This document shows positions 1 to 8,630 of a DNA stretch of 64,000 bases, piece by piece; position 1 is the stretch's first letter, and the number at the start of each line of letters is the position of its first letter. The notes below the pieces were generated by a model. The model did not search any database, was not told the DNA's origin, and saw only the letters and a program-made list of their open reading frames with translations. The position numbers and the translations under genes were made by a program. Source of the stretch: Micromonospora sp045209745 (GTDB lineage Bacteria; Actinomycetota; Actinomycetes; Mycobacteriales; Micromonosporaceae); NCBI RefSeq assembly GCF_045209745.1, contig NZ_CP109273.1:5270001-5334000 (forward strand). Reading direction: 5' to 3'.

Positions 1-21
1 ACCTGACCGGCGGCACGTGAA

Positions 22-54
22 CGACCAGGCCCGGCCAACACCCGGGCCTGGTCG
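22..54 (-). terminator. Hairpin terminator of the response-regulator gene
   Basis: A 13-bp perfect inverted repeat (arms CGACCAGGCCCGG and its complement, 7-nt loop) lies about 50 bp past the stop of the leftward response-regulator gene. There is no T-tract, as is usual in high-GC actinomycetes. Confidence 0.6.
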
Positions 55-103
55 GCGTCCGCTCGGGCGGGGCGAGCAGCCCGGTGAACCGGTGCGGTTC
101 CAG

Positions 104-727
104 TCAGATCCAGCCGGCGTCGCGGGCTATGCGCACCGCGTCGACCCGGGTGCGGGCGCCGAGCTTCGCCGTGATCGACGTGAGGTTGTTGCGGATCGTG
201 CCGATCGACAGGTGCAGCATCGACGCGATCTCCCCGGCCGAGTGACCGTGCGCGGTCTTGGTGAGGATCTCCGCCTCGCGCGGGGACAGCGGGTTGAAGC
301 GGCGCTCGTTGAGCGCCGCCAGGGCGATCTGCGAGTCGACCACCCGGCGTCCCGCCGCGACCTCGCGGACGGCCGCCGCCAGGGTGGTCGGCGACGATCC
401 CTTGAGGATGAATCCGGTCACCCCGGCCTCGATGCTGCGTTCCAGCATGCCGGGCTGTTCGATGCCGGTAAGAATGAGGGTGCGGCAGGTCGGCAACTGA
501 AGGTGCAGTTGACGGGCCGCGCTCAACCCGTCCAGGCCGGGCAGATTCACGTCGATGATGGCCACCTGTGGACGGTGACTGAGCGCCGCCGACAAAATCT
601 TGTCGCCACGTGCCAGTTCGACGACGACCTCGAAATCTGGCTGTAACTGAAGAAGAGCGACCAGGGCCCCTCGAATCATGTGGACGTCCTCGGCCAGCAG
701 AATCCTCAACTGCGGCGATGACAACAT
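104..727 (-). CDS. NarL/FixJ-type response regulator
   Basis: This is a two-component response regulator of about 207 residues that should bind DNA after phosphorylation. The N-terminal receiver domain has the acidic pair ED near residues 13-14 and the likely phospho-acceptor Asp59 in IIDVNLPG. The C-terminal LuxR-type helix-turn-helix spans about residues 145-205 (LSPREAEIL ... SIGTIRNNLTSITAKLGARTR). I chose the ATG at 727 because GGAGG sits just upstream of it; an in-frame ATG at 745 lacks such a site. No histidine kinase is adjacent. A NarL-type kinase without a partner is encoded at 32406-33620 and could be the cognate sensor, but this is inference. The gene sits at the left edge of the biosynthetic cluster and may or may not belong to it. 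Confidence 0.9.
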   Translation of the reverse strand: MLSSPQLRILLAEDVHMIRGALVALLQLQPDFEVVVELARGDKILSAALSHRPQVAIIDVNLPGLDGLSAARQLHLQLPTCRTLILTGIEQPGMLERSIEAGVTGFILKGSSPTTLAAAVREVAAGRRVVDSQIALAALNERRFNPLSPREAEILTKTAHGHSAGEIASMLHLSIGTIRNNLTSITAKLGARTRVDAVRIARDAGWI

Positions 728-1338
728 GGGCCTCCGTTCTGTCATCGACCCGGGCGGGACAGCACGGCCCCGTCACTGTGTGCCTGATTGGACAGCCAGC
801 CCCTGGCCCTGCGAGCCGCACACGACCTGCTGTCAGTCGCCGACACCGCGTTCGCAGACCGCAGGGACCAGGACACCGACCGCGGACACGGCCGCACCGA
901 GCAGCGCACCCGGCGGGTCGCCGCCCGTTGGCACCGGGCCGTCGAAAACTGGGCGCGAGCTGCAACTGCCCGCGCGAGCGTTTTCCAGCTCCGGACCGGC
1001 ACCGCGACCCGCGCGCTGGCAACCTTCCGCGAACGAACCAGCCATCAGCACGGTCCGGTTCGCGGGACGCGCGACCATCGCCCATAACCGCCGTGACCTC
1101 GGTGACCCGCGCCGTCTACCGCATTTAACAAAACCGACCTGAACCGGGCAGAAAGGAATAACGGCGGGGCCATGGGCGGGATAGGGGAAAAATGGGCAGA
1201 ACCAAGGTGACGCGAAGACGGGCCCGGCGTGCAGCCCGGCCCGCTCGCGCAAGTTTCAATATTCATTATGGTCAGTAGATCACGGACGGCGGGCCCTGTC
1301 GGCACCCCATTGTGTTGACTTGATGACAGAAATCTCTG
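728..1338. other. Gene-free region between two leftward regulators
   Basis: About 610 bp lie between the response-regulator start and the terminator of the SARP gene. No open frame here has family resemblance together with a ribosome-binding site. The stretch at about 1120-1330 is less GC-rich than its surroundings and probably holds upstream regulatory DNA or decayed sequence. The response-regulator promoter should lie in the first 150 bp, but I cannot assign it. Confidence 0.5.
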
Positions 1339-1364
1339 TGGGGCGCCGGAGCTCCGGCGCCCCA
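1339..1364 (-). terminator. 26-bp palindromic terminator after the SARP gene
   Basis: A perfect palindrome (half-site TGGGGCGCCGGAG) lies 9 bp beyond the stop of the leftward SARP gene. It would form a very stable hairpin in the transcript and most likely ends the SARP/thioesterase/PKS transcript. Confidence 0.7.
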
Positions 1365-1372
1365 GGTGCGAG

Positions 1373-2164
1373 CTATGCCATGGCGGTCAGGACCGGGTCC
1401 AGCAGCGGCCGGCCGCCACTGAGAATGACTTCCTGGAGGCGGCGCAGGCGCGGGGCCGGCTCGACACCGAGCTCATCGATGAGCAACGTGCGAATGCGCT
1501 GGAACTCCTGCAGCGCACCATTGATCCGGCCGGACTCGTACAGCGAGACCATGTAGTGGGCGGCGAACCGCTCGTTGATCGGGTGGCGGCTGGAGAGCGT
1601 GCGCAGCTCACCGACGATCTCGTGGTGCCGCCCCAGGTGCAGGTCGGCGTCGATCCGCCGGCTGAGCGCGGCCTCCCTGGCGTCCTGAAGCGCCATCGCC
1701 TCCAAGCCGAGCAGCGGGCCGATCTGGACGTCCGACAGCACCGGCCCGCGCCACAGGTCCAGTGCCGCGCCGAGCAGCCGGCTGGCCATCCGGCGGTCGC
1801 CGTCCTCGGACGCCCGGGTGCCCTCAGCGGAGAGCCGGCGGAACTCCTGGGCGTCGGTGACGGCGTGGCTCAGCGAGTATCCGCTGCGGTGGGTCACCAG
1901 GATCTCCCGGGAGCCCGTCGGGTGCCGGCCGTCGACCGCCTTGTCGATGAGTCGGCGCAGCTGATGGATGTAGGTGTGAATGGTGGTCGTCGCACTCTGC
2001 GGAGGATTGTTTTCCCACAGTTCCTCGAAGAGATCCGACTTAGTCACCAATCGATCCGGGTTGAGAGCCAGCAGTGCGAGTATTTGGCACGGTTTCGCGG
2101 CACTCGGAACGATTGACGTCTCGTTGTGAGACGCGGACAACGGCCCCAGCAATTCAATTCGCAC
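1373..2164 (-). CDS. SARP-family transcriptional activator
   Basis: This is a pathway-specific activator of the Streptomyces antibiotic regulatory protein family, about 263 residues. The N-terminal OmpR-like winged helix (about residues 1-95, VRIELLGPLSA ... LVTKSDLFEELW ... SGYSL) is followed by a bacterial transcriptional activation domain (about 100-250, ending LLIDELGVEPAPRLRRLQE). It lacks the NB-ARC and TPR parts of large AfsR proteins. The frame is open further upstream, but homology begins at VRIELLGP. I therefore chose the GTG at 2164, preceded by a G-rich ribosome-binding stretch. SARPs bind direct heptamer repeats with an 11-bp pitch located 8 bp before the -10 element. Such sites occur at six promoters in this window, which makes this gene the probable cluster activator. 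Confidence 0.88.
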   Translation of the reverse strand: MRIELLGPLSASHNETSIVPSAAKPCQILALLALNPDRLVTKSDLFEELWENNPPQSATTTIHTYIHQLRRLIDKAVDGRHPTGSREILVTHRSGYSLSHAVTDAQEFRRLSAEGTRASEDGDRRMASRLLGAALDLWRGPVLSDVQIGPLLGLEAMALQDAREAALSRRIDADLHLGRHHEIVGELRTLSSRHPINERFAAHYMVSLYESGRINGALQEFQRIRTLLIDELGVEPAPRLRRLQEVILSGGRPLLDPVLTAMA

Positions 2165-2289
2165 GGCCCCCCCAGTCTGTGCAAACGCAACTTCGGTCGA
2201 GGGAAAGCCTGCCGAGAGGACGAGTTTTGTGCCAGTGACGGGATCATCGCAGCACGTGAAAATCTCACGGAACCGGTTCCTCCGGTCGA

Positions 2290-3060
2290 TCAACGTCCTG
2301 CTCGGGCGGCCTCCGTGGCGAGCTCGGCGCGCAACTCGGCACGCAGCTGCCGGGCGAACTCGGCCATCGCGTCGCCAGCGAAGTAGAAGTGCCCGCCCGG
2401 AAACAGGCACTGCCGCAGCGGCTCGACGGTCTCCTCCTGCCAGGCAGGCAGGCTGCTCAGCGGCGCGAACGGGTCGTCGATGCCGCCGAAGACGGTGACC
2501 GGGCAGGGCAGCGGCGGCCGGCCCGCCGCGGGCCGGTAGGACGCCACCGCCTCCAGGTCGGCCCGGACGACCCGCAGGAACTGCTCGCGGAACTCCGGGA
2601 TCTCACCGATGCGGGCTGGCAGCCCGCCCAGCCCGACCAGCGTGGTGAGCAGGCTCGTGTCGTCCAGCCTGGTCAGTTCGGCCGGCCCGGCGACCGGGGT
2701 GGCTGGCGCGCTCCGGCCGGAGACGCCCACCCAGAGCGGCGGCCGGCCCTGCCCAGCCAGCCGGCGGGCCACCTCGCCGGCCACGATCGCGCCCATGCTG
2801 TGGCCGAAGAGCGCGTAGCGGCCTTCCGCCTGCGGCGAGACGTCGGCGAGCACCGCGTCGACAACCCGCGTCATGTCCCGGAACAGCCGCTCGCCGTGCC
2901 GGGAGCCGCGTCCGGGCAGGTCCAGCAGCAGCACGTCCCAGTCGTCCGGCAGCAGTCCGACCAGCGGGTAGTAGGCCATCGCAGAACTGCCGGCGTGGTG
3001 CAGCAGGAGCAGGCGGACGGCGGGGTCGTCGACCGGGCGCGGACGGATGAACGGCCTCAC
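2290..3060 (-). CDS. Type II thioesterase (editing thioesterase)
   Basis: This is a discrete alpha/beta-hydrolase thioesterase of 256 residues, the family that clears stalled or wrong acyl groups from carrier domains. The nucleophile elbow is GHSMG and the C-terminal catalytic His is in GGHFYF; early motifs LLLLHHAGSS and DLPGRGSRHGE are typical. Its ATG overlaps the stop of the upstream PKS gene by 4 nt, so the two are translationally coupled. The large PKSs here have no fused thioesterase. An editing role is expected from the family, and a part in final product release cannot be excluded. Confidence 0.9.
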   Translation of the reverse strand: MRPFIRPRPVDDPAVRLLLLHHAGSSAMAYYPLVGLLPDDWDVLLLDLPGRGSRHGERLFRDMTRVVDAVLADVSPQAEGRYALFGHSMGAIVAGEVARRLAGQGRPPLWVGVSGRSAPATPVAGPAELTRLDDTSLLTTLVGLGGLPARIGEIPEFREQFLRVVRADLEAVASYRPAAGRPPLPCPVTVFGGIDDPFAPLSSLPAWQEETVEPLRQCLFPGGHFYFAGDAMAEFARQLRAELRAELATEAARAGR

Positions 3061-5441
3061 CGGACGCCTCCCGCCGCCGCGCTGACCGGCTCCGCCGCGG
3101 ACCGGGCCGCGATCGTCGTCGCCAGCTCGGCGAGCAACTCGGTCAGCGGCCGGTCGACGGCGAACTCCGACTGAATGTCGGGCGTCGCGTAACGGTTCTC
3201 GACACTGCGCACGAAGAGCATCGCGGTGAACGAGTCGCCGCCCAGGTCGGCGAAGGTGGCCGCGAGGTCCAGCTCGTCGGCTTTGAGGGCGGCCGCCAGC
3301 TCGTCGCGGAGGAAAGCGACGATCGCGTCGGTGCCGCTCAGAGCGGCCGTAGCGGCCGGCAGCGGCGTCACCACCGGCGCCCCCGCCTCGAACCCGCCGG
3401 GCCGGGGCTCGTCGACCCAGTACCGGCGCCGCTGGAACGGATAGGTGGGCAGGTCCGGAAGGTACCGGGCGCCGCTCGCCCGCAACGGCTCCCAGCGCAG
3501 GTCGACACCGGCTCGGAACACCTGACCGAGCGCGTCCAGGAACACCTGCTCCGCCCGGGCCGCCTCGGCCGGAACGAGGACCACGCGCCGCGTACCGAAG
3601 CTCAGGACCGCCGCCTCCGTACCGGCGCGCTCACTGCTGGACCGCACCGGTACGGCCAGCGCCGTCAGGGCGGCGAGCAGCCAGCCGGTCGGATCGCCAC
3701 CGGCGTCGGCGAGGCCGGGGAAGCGATCCGCCAGCCGCCGTACGGCGTCGGCCAGCGCGGCCGGGTCGCCGGTGTGCAGCAGCACCTCGCGGGGCACGTC
3801 GGTGACCGTGGCGGCGGGCCGGTCGACGGCGTTGCTGAGCGCCCGGGCCAGCTCCCGCGGCGCGGCGCCGGTCACCGCGATCCGGTACGCCATCGGCGCG
3901 CGCCCGGCCCGCACCGTGTGGCAGATCGAACCGACCGTGCGGTCGTCTGCGCGGTAGAGCCGGGTGCTGACCGAGGCGGCCAGCGCGCGCAGCGCCGGCT
4001 CGCTCCGGGCGGAGAGCACCAGCAGCTCGGGTCGTCCCGCCGGCTCGTCCGGCTCGGTGGGCGCCGGCGCCGACTGGAGCACGACATGCGCGTTCGTGCC
4101 GCTGAGCCCGAACGCGCTGATCCCGGCGAACCGCTCGCCGGTCCAGTCGCGTGGCTCGCGCACCACCTCAAGGCACTGCCGGGACCACGGGATGAACGGG
4201 TTCAACGGTCCCTCGCCCGGTGGCACGTCGGCGACGAGCCGGCCGTGCTGGAGCATGAGCACCACCTTGATCAGCCCGGCCATGCCGGCCGCCGCCTCCA
4301 GGTGACCCAGCCGTGCCTTGACGCTGCCCAGCCGCAGCGGGTCGCCGGACGGCCGGCCGGGCGCGAACACGCCGTCCAACGCCGACGCCTCGATCGGGTC
4401 GCCGAGCGAGGTGCCGGTGCCGTGCGCCTCCACGTAGGAGACCTGCGCCGGCGCGACCCCGGCGTCCTGGAGCGCGGCCAGGATCACCTCCTGCTGGGCG
4501 GGGCCGTTCGGCACGGTGAGCCCGGACGACGCGCCGTCGTGGTTGACCGCGGTGCCGCGCAGCACCGCCAGCACCGGCCGGTCCTCGGCCAGCGCGTCGT
4601 CGAGGCGCATCACGACCACGGTGGCGACGCCCTCGCCCCGGCCGTAGCCGTCGGCGCCGTCCAGGAACGGCTTGGACCGGCCGTCCGGGGCGACCGCGCG
4701 GCTCTGACACAGCGACACCATCAGCTGCGGCGAGAACAGCAGGTTCGCGCCGCCGACCAGCGCGTACCGGCATTCCCGGCCGCGCAGCGCCCGGGCCGCC
4801 GAGTGCAGCGCCACCAGCGACGACGAGCAGGCGGTGTCCATGGTGACCGCCGGGCCGCGCAGCCCGAGCGCGTAGCTGATCCGCCCGGCCGCGAAGCAGT
4901 GCCCGCTACCGGTGCCGAAGTACGGGTCGAGCCGCTCCGGGTCACCGTCGGCGAGCCGTTGCCCGTACTCGGCGGCCATGATGCCGACATAGACGCCCGC
5001 GTCCAGCCGCCCGCCGCGGCGGACCGCGACGCCGGCCCGCTCAAGTGCCTCCCAGGAGGTCTCCAGCAGCAGCCGCTGCTGCGGGTCCAGCGACTCGGCC
5101 TCCCGGTTGGAGATGCCGAAGAAGTCGGCGTCGAAGCTGGCCACGTCGCGCAGGAAGCCGGCCCGCCGCACGTACGACCGTCCGGCCCGGCCGACCTCGG
5201 GGTGGTACGCCGCGCGCAGCCCCGGCCGCTCGGCGGGGATCTCGGTGGCCGCGTGCCCCGTGCCGCTGAGCAGGTCCCAGTAGGCCTCGGGTGTGCTGAC
5301 CCCGCCTGGGAACCGCAGCGCCATGCCGACCACCGCCAGGGGGGTGTGCCGCTCCCGCTCGAGTTCGTGGATGCGTGCCCGCAGGCCACGGGACTGCCGT
5401 AGTTGTTCCTCGACCAGGGCGCGCAACTCCGTTGAATCCAC
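3057..5441 (-). CDS. AT-less polyketide synthase, KS-ACP
   Basis: This is a 794-residue type I PKS module. A short coiled-coil N-terminus (about 1-30, many Glu/Arg/Leu) looks like a docking domain that receives a chain from another PKS. The KS domain (about 33-455) has the full triad: Cys205 in DTACSSS, His340 in EAHGTGT and His380 in GHLEAAAG. Residues 470-540 match a KS-to-AT linker. The region then passes straight to post-AT linker sequence (LPTYPFQRRRYW, 664-675), with no GHSxGE acyltransferase core between them. An ACP follows (about 700-780, Ser737 in LGGDSFTAM). The extender must therefore be loaded in trans or from a carrier-bound unit. There is no reductive domain and no thioesterase. 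The gene is coupled to the type II thioesterase and has its own SARP-type promoter. Confidence 0.88.
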   Translation of the reverse strand: MDSTELRALVEEQLRQSRGLRARIHELERERHTPLAVVGMALRFPGGVSTPEAYWDLLSGTGHAATEIPAERPGLRAAYHPEVGRAGRSYVRRAGFLRDVASFDADFFGISNREAESLDPQQRLLLETSWEALERAGVAVRRGGRLDAGVYVGIMAAEYGQRLADGDPERLDPYFGTGSGHCFAAGRISYALGLRGPAVTMDTACSSSLVALHSAARALRGRECRYALVGGANLLFSPQLMVSLCQSRAVAPDGRSKPFLDGADGYGRGEGVATVVVMRLDDALAEDRPVLAVLRGTAVNHDGASSGLTVPNGPAQQEVILAALQDAGVAPAQVSYVEAHGTGTSLGDPIEASALDGVFAPGRPSGDPLRLGSVKARLGHLEAAAGMAGLIKVVLMLQHGRLVADVPPGEGPLNPFIPWSRQCLEVVREPRDWTGERFAGISAFGLSGTNAHVVLQSAPAPTEPDEPAGRPELLVLSARSEPALRALAASVSTRLYRADDRTVGSICHTVRAGRAPMAYRIAVTGAAPRELARALSNAVDRPAATVTDVPREVLLHTGDPAALADAVRRLADRFPGLADAGGDPTGWLLAALTALAVPVRSSSERAGTEAAVLSFGTRRVVLVPAEAARAEQVFLDALGQVFRAGVDLRWEPLRASGARYLPDLPTYPFQRRRYWVDEPRPGGFEAGAPVVTPLPAATAALSGTDAIVAFLRDELAAALKADELDLAATFADLGGDSFTAMLFVRSVENRYATPDIQSEFAVDRPLTELLAELATTIAARSAAEPVSAAAGGVR

Positions 5442-5495
5442 GTCGCTCCTCGCTTCTCGCTGGGCCTCGCGGCACCGGTGCTCGATTACGGCGGG

Positions 5496-5526
5496 ACCGT
5501 ACCGACGCGTACTTGAGACCGCCTGA
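5496..5526 (-). promoter_or_regulatory. Probable SARP-activated promoter of the KS-ACP operon
   Basis: Read on the minus strand: heptamer TCAGGCG, then TCAAGTA (10-bp pitch), then exactly 8 bp, then a -10 element TACGGT at 5501-5496. The expected transcript would have a leader of about 50 nt before the ATG at 5441. The geometry matches five other promoters in this window. Confidence 0.6.
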
Positions 5527-5537
5527 GGTCAGCGCGG

Positions 5538-5580
5538 TGCAGCAATCGTCAAGAACGGCTCAAGGGGGCCCGGACAGACT
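5538..5580 (+). promoter_or_regulatory. Probable SARP-activated promoter of the main biosynthetic operon
   Basis: Heptamers TGCAGCA (5538), TCAAGAA (5549) and TCAAGGG (5560) repeat with an 11-bp pitch. The last ends 8 bp before a -10-like CAGACT (5575-5580). The ATG of the SbnA-like gene is at 5610 with AGGAGG upstream. This promoter probably drives the rightward genes to 31.2 kb. Confidence 0.65.
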
Positions 5581-5609
5581 CGGCCTCACCGACAGCAGGA
5601 GGCACAGTC

Positions 5610-6620
5610 ATGACCCGCAACACGGTGCAGGGCATCCTCGGGTGCATCGGCGGCACACCGCTCGTCGAGCTTGACGGCCTGCTGCGTGACGTCCCGGCCC
5701 GGGTGTTCGCGAAGCTCGAGCTGGCCAACCCGGGCGGCAGCATCAAGGACCGTACGGCGCTGAACATGCTGTTGCACGGCATCCACAGCGGCGAGCTGGT
5801 CCCGCACCGGTCGGTGGTGATCGAGTCCAGCTCGGGCAACCTGGCCGTGGGCATCGCACAGATCTGCCGGTACTTCGGGTTGCGGTTCATCTGCGTGGTG
5901 GACGCCAAGACCACCCAGCAGAACCTCGCGATCCTGCGAGCCTTCCAGGCCGAGATCGAGCTGATCGAGGAACCGGACCCGGCCACCGGCGAGTTCCTGC
6001 CGATTCGCCTGCAGCGGGTCCGCGAGCTGATGGCGCGCGAGCCGCACGGCTACTGGCCGAACCAGTACGCGAATCCGCGCAATCCGCAGGCGCACCACCG
6101 CACCATGCAGGAGATCGTCGACGCGCTGCCCGGGGATCTGGACTTCATCTTCTGCGCCACCAGCACCTGCGGCACGTTGACCGGCGTCACCGAGTACGTC
6201 CGGGAGCACCGGATGGGCACCACGGTGGTCGCGGTGGACGCGGTCGGCAGCGCCATCTTCGGCGACGAGAGCCGGCGGCGGCTGATCCCGGGCCACGGCG
6301 CCTCGGCCCCGCCGCCGCTGCTCGACCCGGCCAGCACCTGGCCGGTCGTGCACGTGTCCGATTTGGACGCCGTGGTCGGCTGCCGGCGGCTGATGGCGCG
6401 GGAGGCGATCCTGGCCGGCGGCTCCTCCGGCGCCGTGGTGTCGGCGCTGGAGCGCTACCGCGACCAGATCCCGGCCGGCGCCACCTGCGTGCTCGTCTTC
6501 CCGGACCGCGGGGAGCGCTACCTCAACACGATCTATTCCGACACCTGGGTTCGGCAGAACTTCGGCGAGGTGTCGCACCTGTGGAAGGAATCCGGGATCG
6601 CGGCCGCCGGGCGGCTGTGA
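5610..6620 (+). CDS. sbnA: SbnA-like 2,3-diaminopropionate biosynthesis enzyme
   Basis: This is a fold-type II PLP enzyme of the cysteine synthase family, 336 residues, close in length to SbnA. The PLP lysine is Lys46 in GGSIKDRTA, and the substrate loop is ESSSGNLAVG. In staphyloferrin B biosynthesis, SbnA joins O-phospho-L-serine and L-glutamate to give ACEGA, which SbnB then oxidises to L-Dap and 2-oxoglutarate. An SbnB homologue at 10753-11787 in the same operon makes the Dap role much more likely than plain cysteine synthesis. The ATG has a clear AGGAGG site. It is the first gene of the long rightward operon, downstream of SARP-type repeats. Confidence 0.85.
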   Translation: MTRNTVQGILGCIGGTPLVELDGLLRDVPARVFAKLELANPGGSIKDRTALNMLLHGIHSGELVPHRSVVIESSSGNLAVGIAQICRYFGLRFICVVDAKTTQQNLAILRAFQAEIELIEEPDPATGEFLPIRLQRVRELMAREPHGYWPNQYANPRNPQAHHRTMQEIVDALPGDLDFIFCATSTCGTLTGVTEYVREHRMGTTVVAVDAVGSAIFGDESRRRLIPGHGASAPPPLLDPASTWPVVHVSDLDAVVGCRRLMAREAILAGGSSGAVVSALERYRDQIPAGATCVLVFPDRGERYLNTIYSDTWVRQNFGEVSHLWKESGIAAAGRL

Positions 6621-6652
6621 CGACCGGCAGGCAATCGACGAGAGGGACGACG

Positions 6653-7609
6653 ATGCGGATCTCCGCTCTTCCCGACGGTCTTCCGGCCGTCATCAGCAAC
6701 GACAACAACGGCGCGATCCTCGACACGGTACGCGACAACCGCGCCGCGATCCGGTCGCTCATCACCGAGAAGGGCGCGGTGCTGTTCCGCGGCTTCGACG
6801 TCGGCGGCGTCGACGGGCTGCACACCCTGGTGCGGACGCTGTCCGGCGAGCCGCTCGACTACACCGAGCGGTCCTCGCCGCGCAGCAGCCTCTCCGGCAA
6901 CGTCTTCACCTCGACGGACTACCCGGAGAGCGAGGAGATCTTCCTGCACAACGAGTGCTCGTACCAGCAGCACTGGCCGATGAAGGTCTACTTCTACTGC
7001 ATCACCCCGTCCACGACGCAGGGCGCCACCCCGTTCGCCGATGTCCGCAAGGTCCTCGAGCACATCGACCCGGCGGTGGTCGAGGAGTTCACCCGGCGCA
7101 AGTGGTCGTACGTGCGCAACTTCGGGCCAATGGGTGGCACCTGGCAGTACTTCTACGACACCGACGACCGGGCCGAGGTCGAGCGGTACTGCGCCGCACA
7201 GAACATCCAGGTCGAGTGGATCGGCGAGGACGGGCTGCGCACCCGCGCGGTGCGCGACGCCGTGCACCGGCACCCGGTCACCGGCGCTGAGGTGTGGTTC
7301 AACCACGCCACCTTCTTCCACGTGGACACGCTGCCGGGCGTCTACCGCGAGGAGATGCTGGAGATGTTCGGCGAGGAGAACCTGCCGACCAACAGCTACT
7401 ACGGCGACGGTGGCCAGATCCCGGCCGAGGTGACCAAGCACCTCCAGGAGGCGTACCGGGCCGCCAGCACCCGGTTCGACTGGCAGAAGGACGACCTCGT
7501 CGTCATCGACAACATGCTGACCGCGCACGGCCGCGAGCCGTACACCGGCGCTCGGAAGATCGCCATCGCCATGGGCGAGGCGTCGAACACGGCGGTCGAG
7601 GCGCCGTGA
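6653..7609 (+). CDS. Fe(II)/2-oxoglutarate dioxygenase, SyrP/TauD-like
   Basis: This is a non-heme iron oxygenase of about 318 residues. The iron ligands are His99 and Glu101 in FLHNECSY plus a distal His near residue 292 in LTAHGREPYTG; the following Arg would bind 2-oxoglutarate. SyrP-like members hydroxylate the beta carbon of amino acids held on NRPS carrier proteins. Its place beside an adenylation-carrier protein and Dap genes suggests it oxidises a carrier-bound or free amino acid; this is inference. I chose the ATG at 6653 (GAGGGAC upstream) over an earlier in-frame start inside the SbnA-like gene. It overlaps the next gene by GTGA. Confidence 0.85.
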   Translation: MRISALPDGLPAVISNDNNGAILDTVRDNRAAIRSLITEKGAVLFRGFDVGGVDGLHTLVRTLSGEPLDYTERSSPRSSLSGNVFTSTDYPESEEIFLHNECSYQQHWPMKVYFYCITPSTTQGATPFADVRKVLEHIDPAVVEEFTRRKWSYVRNFGPMGGTWQYFYDTDDRAEVERYCAAQNIQVEWIGEDGLRTRAVRDAVHRHPVTGAEVWFNHATFFHVDTLPGVYREEMLEMFGEENLPTNSYYGDGGQIPAEVTKHLQEAYRAASTRFDWQKDDLVVIDNMLTAHGREPYTGARKIAIAMGEASNTAVEAP

Positions 7610-8118
7610 CCACGTACGCCGGCCCGGCGCTCGTGATGCGGCCGGCGCTCCCGGACGACCTCGACGAGATCACCCGGATCGAGGTCGGGCCGGAAACCAC
7701 GCCGTACATCGGGGTCACCGGCCGGGAGTACCACCTGGCGGCCCGCGCCGACGCCGACCAGGAGCACCTGGTCGGCGTGGTCGGGACGACCGTCACCGGT
7801 TTCATCCTGCTGGCCGGGCTGCGCGACGGCGGCGGCCGGATCGAGCTGCGCCGGATCGTGCTGGCGCACGAGTTCCGCGGCCGCGGGCACGGCCGGGCGA
7901 TGGTGCGGGCTGCAGTGGCCCATGCCCACGAGCGGTACGACGCCCGGTCCGTCTGGCTGGACGTCAAGCCGGACAACCACCGGGCGCTGGCGCTCTACAC
8001 CTCCGAGGGCTTCCGCCCGGACGGCACCATCCCGGATCCGCAGGAGCCCACTGAGGTGCTGTTGCTGATGACGCGGCCGCGCGACGACCGCGCCGCTCGA
8101 ACCGAAAGTGAGGACTGA
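7606..8118 (+). CDS. GNAT-family N-acetyltransferase
   Basis: This is a single-domain GCN5-related acetyltransferase of about 170 residues. The acetyl-CoA loop is seen as EFRGRGHGRAMV, followed by the typical segment DVKPDNHRALALYTSEGF. It starts at a GTG that overlaps the stop of the dioxygenase gene by 4 nt and ends 2 bp before the next ATG, so it is embedded in the operon. It may acylate an amine of the Dap-derived unit for protection, tailoring or self-resistance. Nothing in the sequence selects among these. Confidence 0.82.
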   Translation: MTTYAGPALVMRPALPDDLDEITRIEVGPETTPYIGVTGREYHLAARADADQEHLVGVVGTTVTGFILLAGLRDGGGRIELRRIVLAHEFRGRGHGRAMVRAAVAHAHERYDARSVWLDVKPDNHRALALYTSEGFRPDGTIPDPQEPTEVLLLMTRPRDDRAARTESED

Positions 8119-8120
8119 GG

Positions 8121-8630
8121 ATGAGGGAGAAGCTGGCGCTCGTCGACCCGGACGCGACCGGGTCGGCGTTCACCGCCGGTCACGCGGGCGACGCCGGATG
8201 CGAGCGGTGTGTGGCCGAGCTGACCGAGGCCGGGCACGACTTTGTCGGGGCGTTCGCCAAGCGCGACTACGAGCGGTTCATCGGGCACTTCATCGGCGCC
8301 AACGCCACCGGCCTCGGCGCCGACGGGACCGTCGGCATGAACCGCGACGCCTGGGGCCGGATCCTGCAGGAGTACTTCGAGGAGCCGACCTGGACGCTGA
8401 CGGTCACGCCGATCAAGACGGTGGTCCAGCAGTGCGTCAGCGGCCAGATCCTCGAGGTGGTCCGCTTCGACTCGGCCGAGATGACCATCACCTTCGTGCA
8501 CGCCACCTGCTGGCTGCGCGACCACGGCACGTGGAAGGTGGTGCTGCAGACCGAGGCCGGCCCGTTGCAGGACACCCAGGCCCTGCTGGACCGCGTCGCC
8601 GAGCAGCAGGCCGAGGTGGCCCGGTCATGA
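8121..8630 (+). CDS. SnoaL-like (NTF2-fold) protein
   Basis: This is a 169-residue protein with the pattern of the SnoaL/DUF4440 NTF2-like superfamily: an N-terminal helix with FAKRDYERFIGHF, a central TWTLTVTPIKTVV strand and a C-terminal WKVVLQTEAG strand. The fold is used by cyclases, isomerases and dehydratases and also by non-enzymatic binding proteins. The N-terminal 30 residues contain a Cys-x-x-Cys pair (GCERCV) that I cannot explain. The gene lies between the acetyltransferase and the adenylation gene with an ATGA overlap. The exact reaction is unknown. Confidence 0.65.
   Translation: MREKLALVDPDATGSAFTAGHAGDAGCERCVAELTEAGHDFVGAFAKRDYERFIGHFIGANATGLGADGTVGMNRDAWGRILQEYFEEPTWTLTVTPIKTVVQQCVSGQILEVVRFDSAEMTITFVHATCWLRDHGTWKVVLQTEAGPLQDTQALLDRVAEQQAEVARS

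Noticed and set aside
788..1087. A 99-codon plus-strand frame between the response regulator and the SARP gene
   Set aside because: It needs a TTG start without a ribosome-binding site, matches no family I know, and its codon third positions become irregular in the second half.
2269..2280. GGAACCGGTTCC palindrome near the end of the thioesterase gene as a regulator site for the SARP gene
   Set aside because: It lies about 105 bp upstream of the SARP start and has no repeat elsewhere in the cluster promoters; too little to call.
5610..6620. Plain cysteine synthase function for the SbnA-like enzyme
   Set aside because: The fold is shared, but the SbnB partner in the same operon and the pathway context favour the Dap role.
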